Shown piece by piece: positions 33,635 to 43,504 of a DNA stretch of 64,000 bases (its first letter is position 1; each line of letters opens with the position of its first letter). A model generated the notes under the pieces. It saw only the letters and a program-made list of their open reading frames with translations, was not told the DNA's origin and did no database searches. The stretch is from Flavobacterium cheniae (GTDB lineage: Bacteria; Bacteroidota; Bacteroidia; Flavobacteriales; Flavobacteriaceae): assembly GCF_004363695.1 (NCBI RefSeq), contig NZ_SNZC01000002.1, forward strand, positions 124,001-188,000, read 5' to 3'. A program made the translations under genes and the position numbers.

Positions 33635-34984
33635 TTATCCTACTTCTTTAATCATTAAATCAAGAGCTTCACGAATGATTTGTTGCGCTTCTAATTTAGA
33701 TGTGTTAGTATAATCAATCAAAGCAAAATCTTCTGGAGCTACTTCGTAAATTCCTAAGCTTTCCATTTTATCGATATCACTTGCCAAACAAGCTTTTAAT
33801 AATTGCATTGGAAAAATATCTAGAGGCATTACTGCTTCCATTTCTCCTGTTACAACTAAAGCTCTTTCTTCACCATTTAAATTGGTGTTAGGTGCATATT
33901 TTTTACCTGGCATTAACCATGATAACCCTGTTCTTGATGCACTGTGAACACTTGGAGAAGCGAATGGCATCCATCCAAACATTCTGTAAACATTTCCTTC
34001 AGGAATAACAGTTACTGTATTGCTTAAGAAACCTAAATTTCCATCCATTTTTACTTTAGTACCAGTTAAAACGTCTCCAGAAATAACTCTTACGTTATCT
34101 CCTTCAATTTTACCAGCAACTAAATCGGCAATAGCAGCACCCGAAATTACATTATAGTATTGAGCGTCTTTAACTTCAGAACCTACCAAAGCCACAGTTC
34201 TTGTAGCATTGAATTTTCCAGTTAAAAATAATTCACCAATTGTTGCAACATCTTGAGGTGTTACTGTCCAAACTCTCTCACCTGCATTTATAGGCGAAAT
34301 TTTTCCAATTTGAACGCCAACATTTCCAGCAGGATGCGGTCCGTACACTTGGTGTAAAGAAACTCCTTTAACGTCTTTGAAAATTGATTTCCCTTTACCT
34401 TTAACAGATAAATGAACTTTTCCTGATGTTAATTTTGCTAAAGCATCGATACCAGTTTGAAAAGCTTGCAACTTGTTTTCTAAAACAAACTCAACATCTG
34501 CCGCCAAAGGAGCAGTTGCATAAGCCGAAATAAAAATAGCTTTAGGCGAATCAGCTGAATTAGCAATCACATCATACGGACGCTGATTGATAAATGGCCA
34601 ACAACCTGAAGCTAACAAATGTGCTTTTACTTCTTCTGTTGATAAATCGTTAGGATTTTTCTTGCTATGCTCAACGAAAACATCTTGAGAATCAGCAGCA
34701 ATAAGAATCTCTAAAATGACTCTTTTTTCACCACGTTTGATTTCTTGAATTTTTCCGCTTACAGGAGCAACAAACTTAACTTTCTCATCTGATTTAGAAT
34801 AGAAAATTACTTCTCCCGCTTTAACGTTATCTCCTTCTTTTACTACCATTTTCGGAGTTACTCCGTGGAAGTCAGAAGGTTTAACAGCATAGACTTTCGA
34901 GCGAGTGGTATCAGCTATCTTATGAGCCGCTTCACCCTTCAACTTAAGGTCTAAACCTTTTTTAATTCGAATGTCTTTTGACAT
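33635..34984 (-). CDS. nqrA: Na+-translocating NADH:quinone reductase subunit A
   Basis: A 449-residue peripheral cytoplasmic subunit involved in quinone reduction. Recognisable parts are the opening IRIKKGLDLKLKGEA, the lipoyl-like VKEGDNVKAGEVIFYSK with APVSGKIQEIKRGEKR, and GHxG-type region VYGPHPAGNVGVQIGKISP. It is the first gene of the six-gene operon, with a promoter about 45 bases upstream. The operon pumps Na+ during NADH oxidation. Confidence 0.97.
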   Translation of the reverse strand: MSKDIRIKKGLDLKLKGEAAHKIADTTRSKVYAVKPSDFHGVTPKMVVKEGDNVKAGEVIFYSKSDEKVKFVAPVSGKIQEIKRGEKRVILEILIAADSQDVFVEHSKKNPNDLSTEEVKAHLLASGCWPFINQRPYDVIANSADSPKAIFISAYATAPLAADVEFVLENKLQAFQTGIDALAKLTSGKVHLSVKGKGKSIFKDVKGVSLHQVYGPHPAGNVGVQIGKISPINAGERVWTVTPQDVATIGELFLTGKFNATRTVALVGSEVKDAQYYNVISGAAIADLVAGKIEGDNVRVISGDVLTGTKVKMDGNLGFLSNTVTVIPEGNVYRMFGWMPFASPSVHSASRTGLSWLMPGKKYAPNTNLNGEERALVVTGEMEAVMPLDIFPMQLLKACLASDIDKMESLGIYEVAPEDFALIDYTNTSKLEAQQIIREALDLMIKEVG

Positions 34985-35027
34985 ATTTTTGAAGATATGA
35001 TTGTTAAAAAATTTACTATAAAACGTG

Positions 35028-35060
35028 CAAATTTAATCAAATACATAGCACCTTACCAAA
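35028..35060 (-). promoter_or_regulatory. Promoter of the nqr operon
   Basis: On the minus strand TTTTTGG (35056-35062 region) is followed after about 21 bases by the exact -7 element TAAATTTG (35028-35035), about 43 bases before the nqrA start. Confidence 0.6.
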
Positions 35061-35133
35061 AATAAAGGCGGAGATTTGGTTTATTTATAATTATTCTAAA
35101 TTATAAATTACTAATAAATTAAAAGGAATTGCG

Positions 35134-35160
35134 TTTGTACCTAAAGTTTTACTATTTTTA
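35134..35160 (+). promoter_or_regulatory. Possible promoter of the T9SS plug gene
   Basis: TTTG at 35134 and TATTTTTA (one mismatch to TAnnTTTG) at 35153-35160, 15 bases apart. The match is imperfect. Confidence 0.3.
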
Positions 35161-35178
35161 CGTCTTTATAGGAATAAA

Positions 35179-36426
35179 ATGAACAAAATTGCACTCATAA
35201 TTTCTTTTTTCTTTTTTCAATTTATTTTCTCACAATCAGGAATTGAACAAGAACCTTCATTTAATATCAAAACCATTTCATTTCGTGTAAATGGTAATAA
35301 TGTTATTCCTTTTTTTAAACTAGGAGAAACTTTTGAATTGAGTTTTGATGATTTATACGGAGACGAAGCTGATTATTACTACACCATTACGCAATATAAT
35401 TACGACTGGTCTGCACCATCCGATTTAGGAAAAGTAGAATATTTGAATGGAATAGACAACCAACGCATCATTACTTACGAAAACTCCTTCAATACTCTTC
35501 AATTGTATTCTCATTATAAACAAGTTTTTCCTAATAGATTTAATCAAATTACGAAAAGTGGAAATTATATGATTACTGTTTTAAATGATGAAAACGAAAT
35601 TGTATTTTCTCGTAGAGTTATCATTTATGAAGAACAAGTTGCTGTTGGACTTTTGGTAAGAAGAGCGAGAGATTTTGACAGTTTAGACGGAAAGCAAAAC
35701 ATCGAAATGACAATAAATTATGGTGATCGAATTCTACAAAATCCGATTCAGAATGTAAAAGTTACTCTTTTTCAAAATGGAAATTGGAAAACCAGTATTT
35801 CTAACATTAAACCACAATACACTCTAGGTTCAGAATTAATTTACAGATATAATAAGGAAACTCAATTTTGGGCTGGTAACGAAACCTATAGTATTGACAA
35901 CAAAATAATCAGAGGAACTAATAACACAGTAGCAAAAGTAACTTCTGGAGACAACATTTACAACACCTATTTGTATGTAAATACACCTCGAAAAAATCAA
36001 CCTTATACCTATTTTCCTGATATTAATGGCAACTTTTTTATTCAAAATGCCAACACTGCAAATTCACAAATAGAAGCCGATTATTCTTGGGTTTACTTCG
36101 CTTTAAATACGCCTAATTTAGTAGATAAAAACATTTATGTGGTTGGCATGTTTAACAATTACGCTTTAACTGATGAATATAAATTAGAATTCGACAAAAA
36201 TTCTGGATTGTACGAAAAAGCAATTTTATTAAAGCAAGGATTTACCAATTACCAATACGTTATTACCGATAAATCTGGAAAAGTAGATTACGAAAATGCT
36301 GTTGATGGTAATTTCTTTCAAACGGAAAATAATTATACTGCAATTGTATATTATAGAGGAAATAACGACCGATACGATAGAGTAATTGGAATTGCAAACA
36401 CAAACAGCGAAGTTATCCGAAATTAA
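35179..36426 (+). CDS. Type IX secretion system plug protein (DUF5103)
   Basis: A 415-residue exported protein with a signal peptide (IALIISFFFFQFIFSQ). Family features include the opening strands (FNIKTISFRVNGNNVIPFFK), YYYTITQYNYDWSAPSDLGK and the C-terminal E-set-like strand region (NYQYVITDKSGKVD). DUF5103 proteins include the Plug that closes the periplasmic end of the SprA translocon in F. johnsoniae. It may therefore serve the export of T9SS cargo such as the protein at 16566. It starts a run of three plus-strand genes with 2-3-base gaps. Confidence 0.8.
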   Translation: MNKIALIISFFFFQFIFSQSGIEQEPSFNIKTISFRVNGNNVIPFFKLGETFELSFDDLYGDEADYYYTITQYNYDWSAPSDLGKVEYLNGIDNQRIITYENSFNTLQLYSHYKQVFPNRFNQITKSGNYMITVLNDENEIVFSRRVIIYEEQVAVGLLVRRARDFDSLDGKQNIEMTINYGDRILQNPIQNVKVTLFQNGNWKTSISNIKPQYTLGSELIYRYNKETQFWAGNETYSIDNKIIRGTNNTVAKVTSGDNIYNTYLYVNTPRKNQPYTYFPDINGNFFIQNANTANSQIEADYSWVYFALNTPNLVDKNIYVVGMFNNYALTDEYKLEFDKNSGLYEKAILLKQGFTNYQYVITDKSGKVDYENAVDGNFFQTENNYTAIVYYRGNNDRYDRVIGIANTNSEVIRN

Positions 36427-36428
36427 GA

Positions 36429-37508
36429 ATGAGCAGAAAAGACATAAAATACAGAGGAACTCAGTGTATCAACTGTGAAACATCGTTAGACATAAGCGAA
36501 AAATATTGTCACCATTGCGGCCAATTAAATTCTACAAAAAAGTTAACGATAAAAGATTTTATTGAAGAGTTTTTTGCCAATTTTTACGCTTACGATTCTA
36601 GATTACGCAATTCTATAATTTCGATTTTTACAAAACCAGGTGCTTTAGCTCGCGAATTTAACGAAGGTAAAAGACATACATATGCCAATCCGTTTCGTTT
36701 GTTTTTGAGTGTTTCGATAATTCTATTCATTACTTTTAATTTAACAGAAGGAGATAACTCGCCTGCTTCTGACACCGCAAAAGAAGAATTAGCAAAAGAA
36801 CAATTTAAAGAAGAAATAAAAAAAGACAGTGCAGCTCTAAAATTATTAAATACTAACGTAACAATAAAAGACAATCTTTTAAAAAACAAAATTGAATACA
36901 GCAAAGACTCAATCTATACCAAAGATTTTATCGATAAAAATATCAATCGGAATTTAGATCCTTTAGTCTATTACATAACTTCGCTAAGAAATTTTCACTT
37001 AAAATATCCAGAAAAATCAGATGACCAAACACTGAAAGAGTTAGGATTTGAAAACAACTTTACATACAATACAATGTGTAATAAAGCAAAGCTTTTTAAA
37101 TCTAACAATATCTATGAAGAGCTTTTCGATTACTTTTATCAAAAACTTCCATTCTTTATTTTTCTTTCTTTACCTATACTAACACTTATGTTTTGGTTGG
37201 TTTTTTATTCAAGAAAAATTAATTACACTGAACATTTAGTTTTTGCTTACACCTTTTTCACTTTCATATTTTTATGTATGATGATTTTCAATTTAATAAG
37301 TTTTATAAGTGAATCGTTATCAAACTTCATAGCTGGAATTTCATTTGCATTTTTATTCCCAATTTATTTCTACAAATCTTTAAGAAATTTTTATCAACAA
37401 AGCCGTTGGATAACAGTTTTAAAATTCTTAATTTTGAATCCGCTATTCTTTTTATTCTTAGGGATTTGCACCCTAATAATGATGCTCATAGGAATAATTC
37501 TATTTTAA
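36429..37508 (+). CDS. DUF3667 domain membrane protein with zinc ribbon
   Basis: A 359-residue relative of the gene at 23075. A zinc ribbon (CINCETSL then YCHHCGQ, residues 13-35) is followed by the conserved block EFFANFYAYDSRLRNSI and ALAREFNEGKRHTYANPFR, characteristic of DUF3667. Between the first membrane segment (about 93-105) and the last four (about 235-359) lies a charged insert of about 120 residues. Function is unknown. It lies 2 bases after the plug gene and 3 before apaG. Confidence 0.8.
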   Translation: MSRKDIKYRGTQCINCETSLDISEKYCHHCGQLNSTKKLTIKDFIEEFFANFYAYDSRLRNSIISIFTKPGALAREFNEGKRHTYANPFRLFLSVSIILFITFNLTEGDNSPASDTAKEELAKEQFKEEIKKDSAALKLLNTNVTIKDNLLKNKIEYSKDSIYTKDFIDKNINRNLDPLVYYITSLRNFHLKYPEKSDDQTLKELGFENNFTYNTMCNKAKLFKSNNIYEELFDYFYQKLPFFIFLSLPILTLMFWLVFYSRKINYTEHLVFAYTFFTFIFLCMMIFNLISFISESLSNFIAGISFAFLFPIYFYKSLRNFYQQSRWITVLKFLILNPLFFLFLGICTLIMMLIGIILF

Positions 37509-37511
37509 TAT

Positions 37512-37898
37512 ATGGTAAGTCAAATTACAAAAGGCATAAAGATTTCAGTTTTAACTAGTTTTGAAGGTACTTACTTCAAAAACTATAAGATTCACTTTGC
37601 CTTTGCGTATCATGTTACTATCGAAAATCAAAGTAAAGATTCAGTTCAATTAACTACACGTCATTGGGAAATTTACGACGCATTAAACAATGTTGAAGTA
37701 GTAGATGGCGAAGGTGTAATTGGAAAAAAACCAGTTATCAAACCAGGTGAAAGCTATACGTATTCTTCTGGATGCTTACTTTCTTCTCCTATTGGCGCTA
37801 TGAAAGGCTATTTCAACATGGTAAACTTTACCTCAACTAGAAGCTTTAGAGTAATTATCCCAACTTTCAAGCTAAGTGCTACTTTTGCAATTAATTAA
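37512..37898 (+). CDS. apaG: ApaG family protein
   Basis: A 128-residue single-domain protein with the fibronectin-like ApaG fold. Marks are YHVTIENQSKDSVQL, RHWEIYDALNNVEVVDGEGV, and the glycine loop KKPVIKPGESYTYSSGC with LSSPIGAMKGYF. ApaG was linked to Co2+/Mg2+ effects in enterobacteria; the real role in this group is not known. It ends the plug - DUF3667 - apaG run. Confidence 0.92.
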   Translation: MVSQITKGIKISVLTSFEGTYFKNYKIHFAFAYHVTIENQSKDSVQLTTRHWEIYDALNNVEVVDGEGVIGKKPVIKPGESYTYSSGCLLSSPIGAMKGYFNMVNFTSTRSFRVIIPTFKLSATFAIN

Positions 37899-37950
37899 CT
37901 TTCATTTCAGCTAAGTAACTTTTGTTATCGATTATTCAAAATATACTTTG

Positions 37951-37958
37951 TATTTTTG
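37951..37958 (+). promoter_or_regulatory. -7 element TATTTTTG upstream of pruA
   Basis: An exact TAnnTTTG match about 96 bases before the pruA start, which implies a long 5' leader. No TTG at the normal -33 distance. Confidence 0.4.
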
Positions 37959-38054
37959 TATTCGTTTACGAAAAACCAGTAAATCAACACACAAAATTGT
38001 CTAATTTTCACTCAAGGACTTTGTCCAAACTGAGCGAAGCTAAAATTCAAAACC

Positions 38055-39680
38055 ATGTTAAAAGGATTTTTTAATGTCCCAAAAGCGGTTAACGAACCCG
38101 TAAAATCGTACGCACCAGGTTCTCCTGAAAGAGCAGCCGTTGCAGCAACTTATACAAAAATGTGGAATTCTCAAGTAGAAGTTCCTTTATATATTGGTAG
38201 CGAAGAAATTAAAACGGGCGATACCAAAAAAATGTCAGCTCCACATGATCATCAACATATTGTAGGTGTTTATCATCAAGCAGACAGAGCCTTAGTTGAA
38301 AAAGCAATCACCGAAGCATTAGAAGCTCGTAAAAAATGGGCAGCTATGGCGTGGGAAAACAGAGCTGGAATTTTCTTAAAAGCAGCTGAATTATTAGCAG
38401 GTCCTTACCGAGCTAAAATCAATGCAGCGACTATGATTGCTCAATCAAAAACAATTCACCAAGCAGAAATTGATTCAGCTTGTGAGTTGATTGATTTCTT
38501 ACGTTACAACGTAGAATTCATGACTAAAATATATGCAGACCAACCAGCCTCTACATCAGACATGTGGAACCGTGTTGAATACAGACCATTAGAAGGTTTT
38601 GTATACGCAATTACTCCTTTTAACTTTACTGCCATTGCTGGAAACTTACCTTCAAGTGCTGCGTTAATGGGGAATGTTGTAGTTTGGAAACCAGCTGCAA
38701 CACAAGTATATTCTGCTAATGTAATCATGCAAGTTTTCAAAGAAGCAGGTTTACCAGATGGTGTTATCAATATGGTAATGGGTGATTCTGGAATGGTTTC
38801 TGACGTAGTTTTATCAAGTCCACATTTAGCTGGAGTTCACTTTACAGGTTCAACTGGTGTTTTCAATGACATTTGGAAAACTATCGGAAACAACATTGCT
38901 ACTTACAAAACATATCCAAGAATCGTTGGAGAAACAGGTGGAAAAGATTTCATTATTGCTCATCCATCAGCAAATCCAGCGCAAGTTGCAGTAGGAATTG
39001 CTCGTGGCGCTTTTGAATTCCAAGGGCAAAAATGTAGTGCTGCATCTCGTGTTTATTTACCACAAAGTTTATGGCCAGCAGTTCAAGCAAAATTAGAAGC
39101 TGATTTGAAATCGATGAAAATGGGTTCTCCAGAAGATATGAGTAATTTCATTACAGCAGTTATTTCAGAAGCTTCATTTGATAAATTAGCGCGCTACATT
39201 GACCAAGCTAAAAATGATAGCGATGCAGAAATAATCATGGGTGGAAATTATGATAAATCAAAAGGATATTTCATTGAACCAACGGTTATCTTAACTACAA
39301 ATCCAAAATACAATACGATGTGTACGGAATTATTCGGACCAGTAGTTACAATTTATATTTACGAAGATGCAAAATGGTCTGAAACATTAAAATTAGTTGA
39401 CGAAACTTCAGAATACGCTTTAACAGGCGCAGTATTTAGCCAATGTCGTTATGCGGTGGAAGAAGCAACAGTGGCTTTACAAAATGCCGCTGGAAACTTC
39501 TACATCAACGATAAACCAACAGGTGCTGTTGTAGGAATGCAACCATTTGGAGGCGCAAGAGGTTCAGGAACTAACGATAAAGCAGGTTCATCTCAAAACT
39601 TATTGCGTTGGGCTTCTGTTAGAACTATCAAAGAAACATTCGTAACACCAGAAGATTATAAATATCCGTTTTTAGGATAG
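38055..39680 (+). CDS. pruA: L-glutamate gamma-semialdehyde dehydrogenase
   Basis: A 541-residue NAD-dependent aldehyde dehydrogenase that turns glutamate semialdehyde (from proline breakdown) into glutamate. Family marks are NDIWKTIGNNI, GETGGKDFIIAHPSA and the catalytic Cys in FEFQGQKCSAASRVYLP. The C-terminal PTGAVVGMQPFGGARGSGTNDK is typical of the stand-alone P5C dehydrogenase. Length and N-terminus (MLKGFFNVPKAVNEPVKSY) match the bacterial and mitochondrial type rather than the PutA fusion. No putA gene is in the window. Confidence 0.96.
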   Translation: MLKGFFNVPKAVNEPVKSYAPGSPERAAVAATYTKMWNSQVEVPLYIGSEEIKTGDTKKMSAPHDHQHIVGVYHQADRALVEKAITEALEARKKWAAMAWENRAGIFLKAAELLAGPYRAKINAATMIAQSKTIHQAEIDSACELIDFLRYNVEFMTKIYADQPASTSDMWNRVEYRPLEGFVYAITPFNFTAIAGNLPSSAALMGNVVVWKPAATQVYSANVIMQVFKEAGLPDGVINMVMGDSGMVSDVVLSSPHLAGVHFTGSTGVFNDIWKTIGNNIATYKTYPRIVGETGGKDFIIAHPSANPAQVAVGIARGAFEFQGQKCSAASRVYLPQSLWPAVQAKLEADLKSMKMGSPEDMSNFITAVISEASFDKLARYIDQAKNDSDAEIIMGGNYDKSKGYFIEPTVILTTNPKYNTMCTELFGPVVTIYIYEDAKWSETLKLVDETSEYALTGAVFSQCRYAVEEATVALQNAAGNFYINDKPTGAVVGMQPFGGARGSGTNDKAGSSQNLLRWASVRTIKETFVTPEDYKYPFLG

Positions 39681-39701
39681 TTCAAAATACGAAATAGAAA
39701 T

Positions 39702-39738
39702 AAAAAACCCGATTTTCAGTTGAGAATCGGGTTTTTTT
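39702..39738. terminator. Bidirectional terminator after pruA
   Basis: AACCCGATT and AATCGGGTT pair with A-run and T-run flanks, between two convergent genes. Confidence 0.85.
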
Positions 39739-39755
39739 ATTTTATTATTTAAAAA

Positions 39756-40241
39756 TTATAACAACTTTTCAGCTTTCATAATTTGTAAAGCTTTTTTAGT
39801 CTCAGATTCGCCATTATCTAATAATCCAGGCAATAAAATCAGTCTAGTTTTCAAATTTCCTTTCTCATCTTCAAAAATGACTTCAAATCTTGAGCGAGTC
39901 GCTCCAAATTTAGCATCATAAAATTTCACTTCTTTAATTTTATTTCTCTCTATAATTGGAGTTGCTGAAAAATTTAAACTTTGCTTGATTTTGAATAACA
40001 AATAAATTACGAAAGAACCATTAAATAGAAACGTAGCAATTTTATTCTCTTGAAAAGCTTTAAAAGCAAAAAAGAATAAAAAAAGAACTATTATTGAATA
40101 AATAACCAAAATCCTTGAAATTTTATCTCCAACAAAGAACTCAGAAAATTTACCAACAGCACCATCTCGCGTCAAAATGATTTTCTCTGATAATATTTGA
40201 CAAAAACCTGATTTAGTTCTAAATGTATTTTCTTGTTCCAT
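39756..40241 (-). CDS. Hypothetical two-segment membrane protein
   Basis: A 161-residue protein I cannot assign. A short soluble start (GFCQILSEKIILTRDGAVGK) is followed by two membrane segments (about 44-62 and 68-85) and a C-terminal strand-rich domain (IKEVKFYDAKFGATRSRFEV, DEKGNLKTRLILLPG). The layout is like small bacterial PH-like or bPH-type membrane proteins, but that is only an impression. It follows rsmG on the same strand after 19 bases. Confidence 0.6.
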   Translation of the reverse strand: MEQENTFRTKSGFCQILSEKIILTRDGAVGKFSEFFVGDKISRILVIYSIIVLFLFFFAFKAFQENKIATFLFNGSFVIYLLFKIKQSLNFSATPIIERNKIKEVKFYDAKFGATRSRFEVIFEDEKGNLKTRLILLPGLLDNGESETKKALQIMKAEKLL

Positions 40242-40260
40242 AAAATATTTACTGAAATTC

Positions 40261-40890
40261 TTATTTCTTATACTTCAAAGGCAAATGCACCACTTTCTTA
40301 GTTTCAAAAAATTCATCAGTAAAGAAATCCGATAAATTATATTCTGTTGCTTTTGGAAAAGCTTTTAATTCTTCGGTTAAATCACCACCTTTTAAATATA
40401 AAATTCCGTTGGCTAATTCGTGATTTTGTTTTTTCGAAACTTTATCATCTACCCAACTTACAAAATCAGGCATATTGGTTACCGCGCGACTTACTATGAA
40501 ATCGAATTCTTGTTTGACTAATTCGGCACGTTTTTGTTCGGCTTTTACGTTTTTTAATCCTAAACCAGCAGCAACTTCATTGACTACTTTAATTTTTTTC
40601 GCAATAACATCAATCAAGTAAAAATCAACTTCTGGATGCAAAATCGCCAATGGAATTCCAGGAAAACCACCACCAGTTCCCACATCCATAATTCTTGAAC
40701 CTGGACGGAATTCGATAATTTTTGCAATTCCTAACGAATGCAAAACGTGACGCGTGTATAATTCGTCGATATCTTTTCTTGAAATCACATTAATTTTCGC
40801 ATTCCAATCCTCATATAACGATTGCAATTTTTGAAACTGAAGTATTTGATTCTCAGATAAATCAGGAAATTGCTTTAAAATCTCTTCCAT
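40261..40890 (-). CDS. rsmG: 16S rRNA (guanine527-N7)-methyltransferase
   Basis: A 209-residue cytoplasmic enzyme that methylates G527 in the decoding region of 16S rRNA. The SAM motif GTGGGFPGIPLAI (about 72-84), the N-terminal INVISRKDIDELYTRHVLHS and the later FIVSRAVTNM are diagnostic. Length is standard. It is not beside gidA or parAB here. It may be transcribed with the membrane protein at 39756. Confidence 0.96.
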   Translation of the reverse strand: MEEILKQFPDLSENQILQFQKLQSLYEDWNAKINVISRKDIDELYTRHVLHSLGIAKIIEFRPGSRIMDVGTGGGFPGIPLAILHPEVDFYLIDVIAKKIKVVNEVAAGLGLKNVKAEQKRAELVKQEFDFIVSRAVTNMPDFVSWVDDKVSKKQNHELANGILYLKGGDLTEELKAFPKATEYNLSDFFTDEFFETKKVVHLPLKYKK

Positions 40891-40968
40891 TAGTTAAATT
40901 TTGCACAAAAATACGCTTTTTGGTGAATAAAAAATGACGAATATCATAAATGAAAAAATTATAATAAT

Positions 40969-40976
40969 TATCTTTG
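40969..40976 (+). promoter_or_regulatory. -7 element TATCTTTG upstream of the desaturase
   Basis: An exact TAnnTTTG match 22 bases before the ATG at 40999. Confidence 0.5.
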
Positions 40977-40998
40977 ACGAAATTTGAATAGAATATTT

Positions 40999-42093
40999 AT
41001 GAGTACGACAACCCCGATTTTCTCAAAAGAAGATAATCTGAAATTTTTCAGAACATTAAATAAAAGAGTAAACGATTATTTTAAAGAAAATAAAATTGAC
41101 AAAACAGGAAACTGGAAGCTTCACTTGAAAACCATTGTGATGTTTGGTCTTTTCCTAACACCATACTTCTTCCTATTAGCTATGGATATGCCTTTTTGGA
41201 CTTATTTATTGCTAAACGTGGTAATTGGAATTGGAATGGCTGGCGTTGGAATGAATGTAATGCACGATGGTAATCACGGTGCTTATTCAAACAAATCTTG
41301 GGTAAACAAATTAATGGGTGGAAGTATCTATATCTTAGCCGGAAATGTTTACAACTGGCAAGTTCAACACAATGTTTTACACCACACGTATACCAACATC
41401 ATTGGTCACGATGAAGATTTAGAAGCGGGAAGAATTTTACGTTTTTCAAAAACAGCTAAATGGTACAGTCACCACAGATTCCAACATTATTATTCTGTTT
41501 TCTTATACGGATTATTAACGTTCAACTGGGCCATAACAACTGATTTCCTTCAAATGAAACGTTACTTAAAAAGAAATTTATCATATGGTGAATTCAAAAA
41601 ACCAACCATTCTTTGGACAACATTAGTGATTACAAAAATAATCTACTTTTCAATTTGGTTAGTTTTACCAATGGTTTTAGGAGTTACTTGGTGGAAAGTT
41701 ATCTTAGGCTTCGTAGTGATGCATTATACTGCTGGATTAATTTTAAGTGTAGTATTCCAATTAGCTCACGTAGTAGAAGACACTATTAATCCTATTCCAG
41801 ATGAAAGCGGAGAAATCGAAAACACTTGGGCTATTCACCAATTGTTCACAACGGCTAACTTCGCACCAAAAAACTGGATTGTAAATTATTATACTGGTGG
41901 ATTAAATCACCAAATTGAACACCATATTTTCCCTAACATTAGTCATATACACTACGACAAAATTGCTGAAATTGTAAAACAAACAGCAGCGGAATGTAAC
42001 TTACCGTATCACGAGTTCAAAACGACTCGAGCGGCAATCGCATCTCACTTCAAACATTTGAGAGATCTAGGAAGAAAACCACAATTAGCATAA
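40999..42093 (+). CDS. Membrane fatty acid desaturase (acyl-CoA or acyl-lipid type)
   Basis: A 364-residue integral membrane di-iron enzyme. The ATG at 40999 is preferred over an upstream TTG codon at 40984. All three histidine boxes are present: HDGNH (about 89-93), HNVLHH (124-129) and HQIEHH (about 308-313, followed by IFPNISH). The third box begins with His rather than Gln, and the order resembles the linoleoyl-CoA desaturase branch. It would introduce double bonds into membrane acyl chains; position specificity cannot be read from sequence. Confidence 0.9.
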   Translation: MSTTTPIFSKEDNLKFFRTLNKRVNDYFKENKIDKTGNWKLHLKTIVMFGLFLTPYFFLLAMDMPFWTYLLLNVVIGIGMAGVGMNVMHDGNHGAYSNKSWVNKLMGGSIYILAGNVYNWQVQHNVLHHTYTNIIGHDEDLEAGRILRFSKTAKWYSHHRFQHYYSVFLYGLLTFNWAITTDFLQMKRYLKRNLSYGEFKKPTILWTTLVITKIIYFSIWLVLPMVLGVTWWKVILGFVVMHYTAGLILSVVFQLAHVVEDTINPIPDESGEIENTWAIHQLFTTANFAPKNWIVNYYTGGLNHQIEHHIFPNISHIHYDKIAEIVKQTAAECNLPYHEFKTTRAAIASHFKHLRDLGRKPQLA

Positions 42094-42102
42094 ATAAAGT
42101 AA

Positions 42103-42126
42103 GAGACGCGAGGAATCGCGTCTTTT
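42103..42126 (+). terminator. GAGACGCGA hairpin after the desaturase gene
   Basis: GACGCGA-GGAA-TCGCGTC (42105-42122) is followed by TTTTG. The core resembles the hairpin at 52125-52154, so it may be both a terminator and one copy of a dispersed repeat. Confidence 0.65.
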
Positions 42127-42152
42127 GTATTAACTATAATAACTAACACACA

Positions 42153-43337
42153 ATGAACCCGTTATCGGACAGAATCAACAACTTAGCTGTTTCACAAACA
42201 TTAGCAATGGCAGCTTTGGCAAGAGAATTAAAAGCACAAGGAAAAGACATTATTAGCCTTAGTTTAGGAGAACCAGATTTCAACACACCTGACTTCATTA
42301 AAGAAGCTGCAAAAAAAGCTATCGACGAAAACTACAGTACGTATACTCCAGTAGAAGGTTACTTAGAATTGAAAGAAGCGATTTGCAAAAAATTCAAAAG
42401 AGATAATAATTTAGACTACAAACCATCACAAATTGTAGTTTCAACTGGAGCAAAACAATCATTATACAACATTGCACAAGTAATGTTAAACGATGGTGAC
42501 GAAGTAATTCTTCCTGCTCCATATTGGGTTTCATATTTCGAAATTATCAAGCTTTCTGGCGGAGTTCCTGTTGAAGTTCCTACTTCTGTTGAAAGCGATT
42601 TCAAAATCACACCAGAACAATTAGAAGCAGCCATCACACCAAAAACAAAAATGATGTGGTTCAGTTCACCTTGCAACCCAAGTGGTTCGGTTTATAATCG
42701 TGAAGAATTAACTGCTTTAGCTAAAGTTTTAGAAAAACATCCACACGTATATGTAGTTTCAGATGAAATCTACGAACACATCAACTTTTCGGGAACATTT
42801 TGCAGTATTGGGTCTATCCCAGGAATGTTAGAAAGAACAATCACTGTTAATGGAGTAGCAAAAGCATTCGCTATGACAGGATGGAGAATTGGATATATTG
42901 GTGCACCAGAATTTATCGCAAAAGCGTGTACAAAAATTCAAGGTCAAGTTACTTCTGGAGCTAATTCTATTGCCCAAAGAGCTACTATAACAGCTCTTGA
43001 AGCAGACCCAAGTGTATTAAACGAAATGGTTTCTGCTTTCAAAAGCCGTAGAGATTTAGTTGTTGGATTAGTAAACCAAATTCCGGGATTCAAATTGAAT
43101 GTTCCTGAAGGAGCATTTTATGTTTTCCCTGATGTATCTTACTATTTTGGAAAAACCATCAAAGGAACCGAAATCAAAAATGCAACTGATTTCTCAATGT
43201 TCTTATTAGCAGAAGCAAATGTTGCAACTGTAACTGGAGATGCTTTTGGAAATCCAAATTGTATTCGTTTCTCATACGCAACCAGCGAAGCTTTATTAAC
43301 AGAAGCAATGAGAAGAATCAAAGAAGCAGTTTCTTAA
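42153..43337 (+). CDS. PLP-dependent aminotransferase, aspartate type (class I)
   Basis: A 394-residue fold-type I aminotransferase, probably aspartate or aromatic substrate. The PLP lysine is Lys237 in VNGVAKAFAMTGWR. FSSPCNPSG (the Asn that holds PLP), VVSDEIYEHI and the C-terminal CIRFSYATSE (Arg for the substrate carboxylate) are all present. N-terminal MNPLSDRINNLAVSQTLAM is typical of the Bacteroidota AspC branch. It is a single gene with a terminator after it. Confidence 0.93.
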   Translation: MNPLSDRINNLAVSQTLAMAALARELKAQGKDIISLSLGEPDFNTPDFIKEAAKKAIDENYSTYTPVEGYLELKEAICKKFKRDNNLDYKPSQIVVSTGAKQSLYNIAQVMLNDGDEVILPAPYWVSYFEIIKLSGGVPVEVPTSVESDFKITPEQLEAAITPKTKMMWFSSPCNPSGSVYNREELTALAKVLEKHPHVYVVSDEIYEHINFSGTFCSIGSIPGMLERTITVNGVAKAFAMTGWRIGYIGAPEFIAKACTKIQGQVTSGANSIAQRATITALEADPSVLNEMVSAFKSRRDLVVGLVNQIPGFKLNVPEGAFYVFPDVSYYFGKTIKGTEIKNATDFSMFLLAEANVATVTGDAFGNPNCIRFSYATSEALLTEAMRRIKEAVS

Positions 43338-43357
43338 ATCACAAACAAATATATTAG

Positions 43358-43398
43358 CACGAATTGATTTATTAAATTAAACCAATTCGTGTTTTTTT
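43358..43398 (+). terminator. Terminator after the aminotransferase gene
   Basis: CACGAATTG (43358-43366) pairs with CAATTCGTG (43383-43391) across a 16-base loop, followed by seven T. Confidence 0.75.
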
Positions 43399-43504
43399 AT
43401 GCTCTAAATTCAAAAAAAGCGAACTTGAATTAGAAATCTTGGATTTTTTATAAGAACTTTGCACACTTTTTTTCGGCAAATCCCGAAAGATTAAAGATTT
43501 ACAA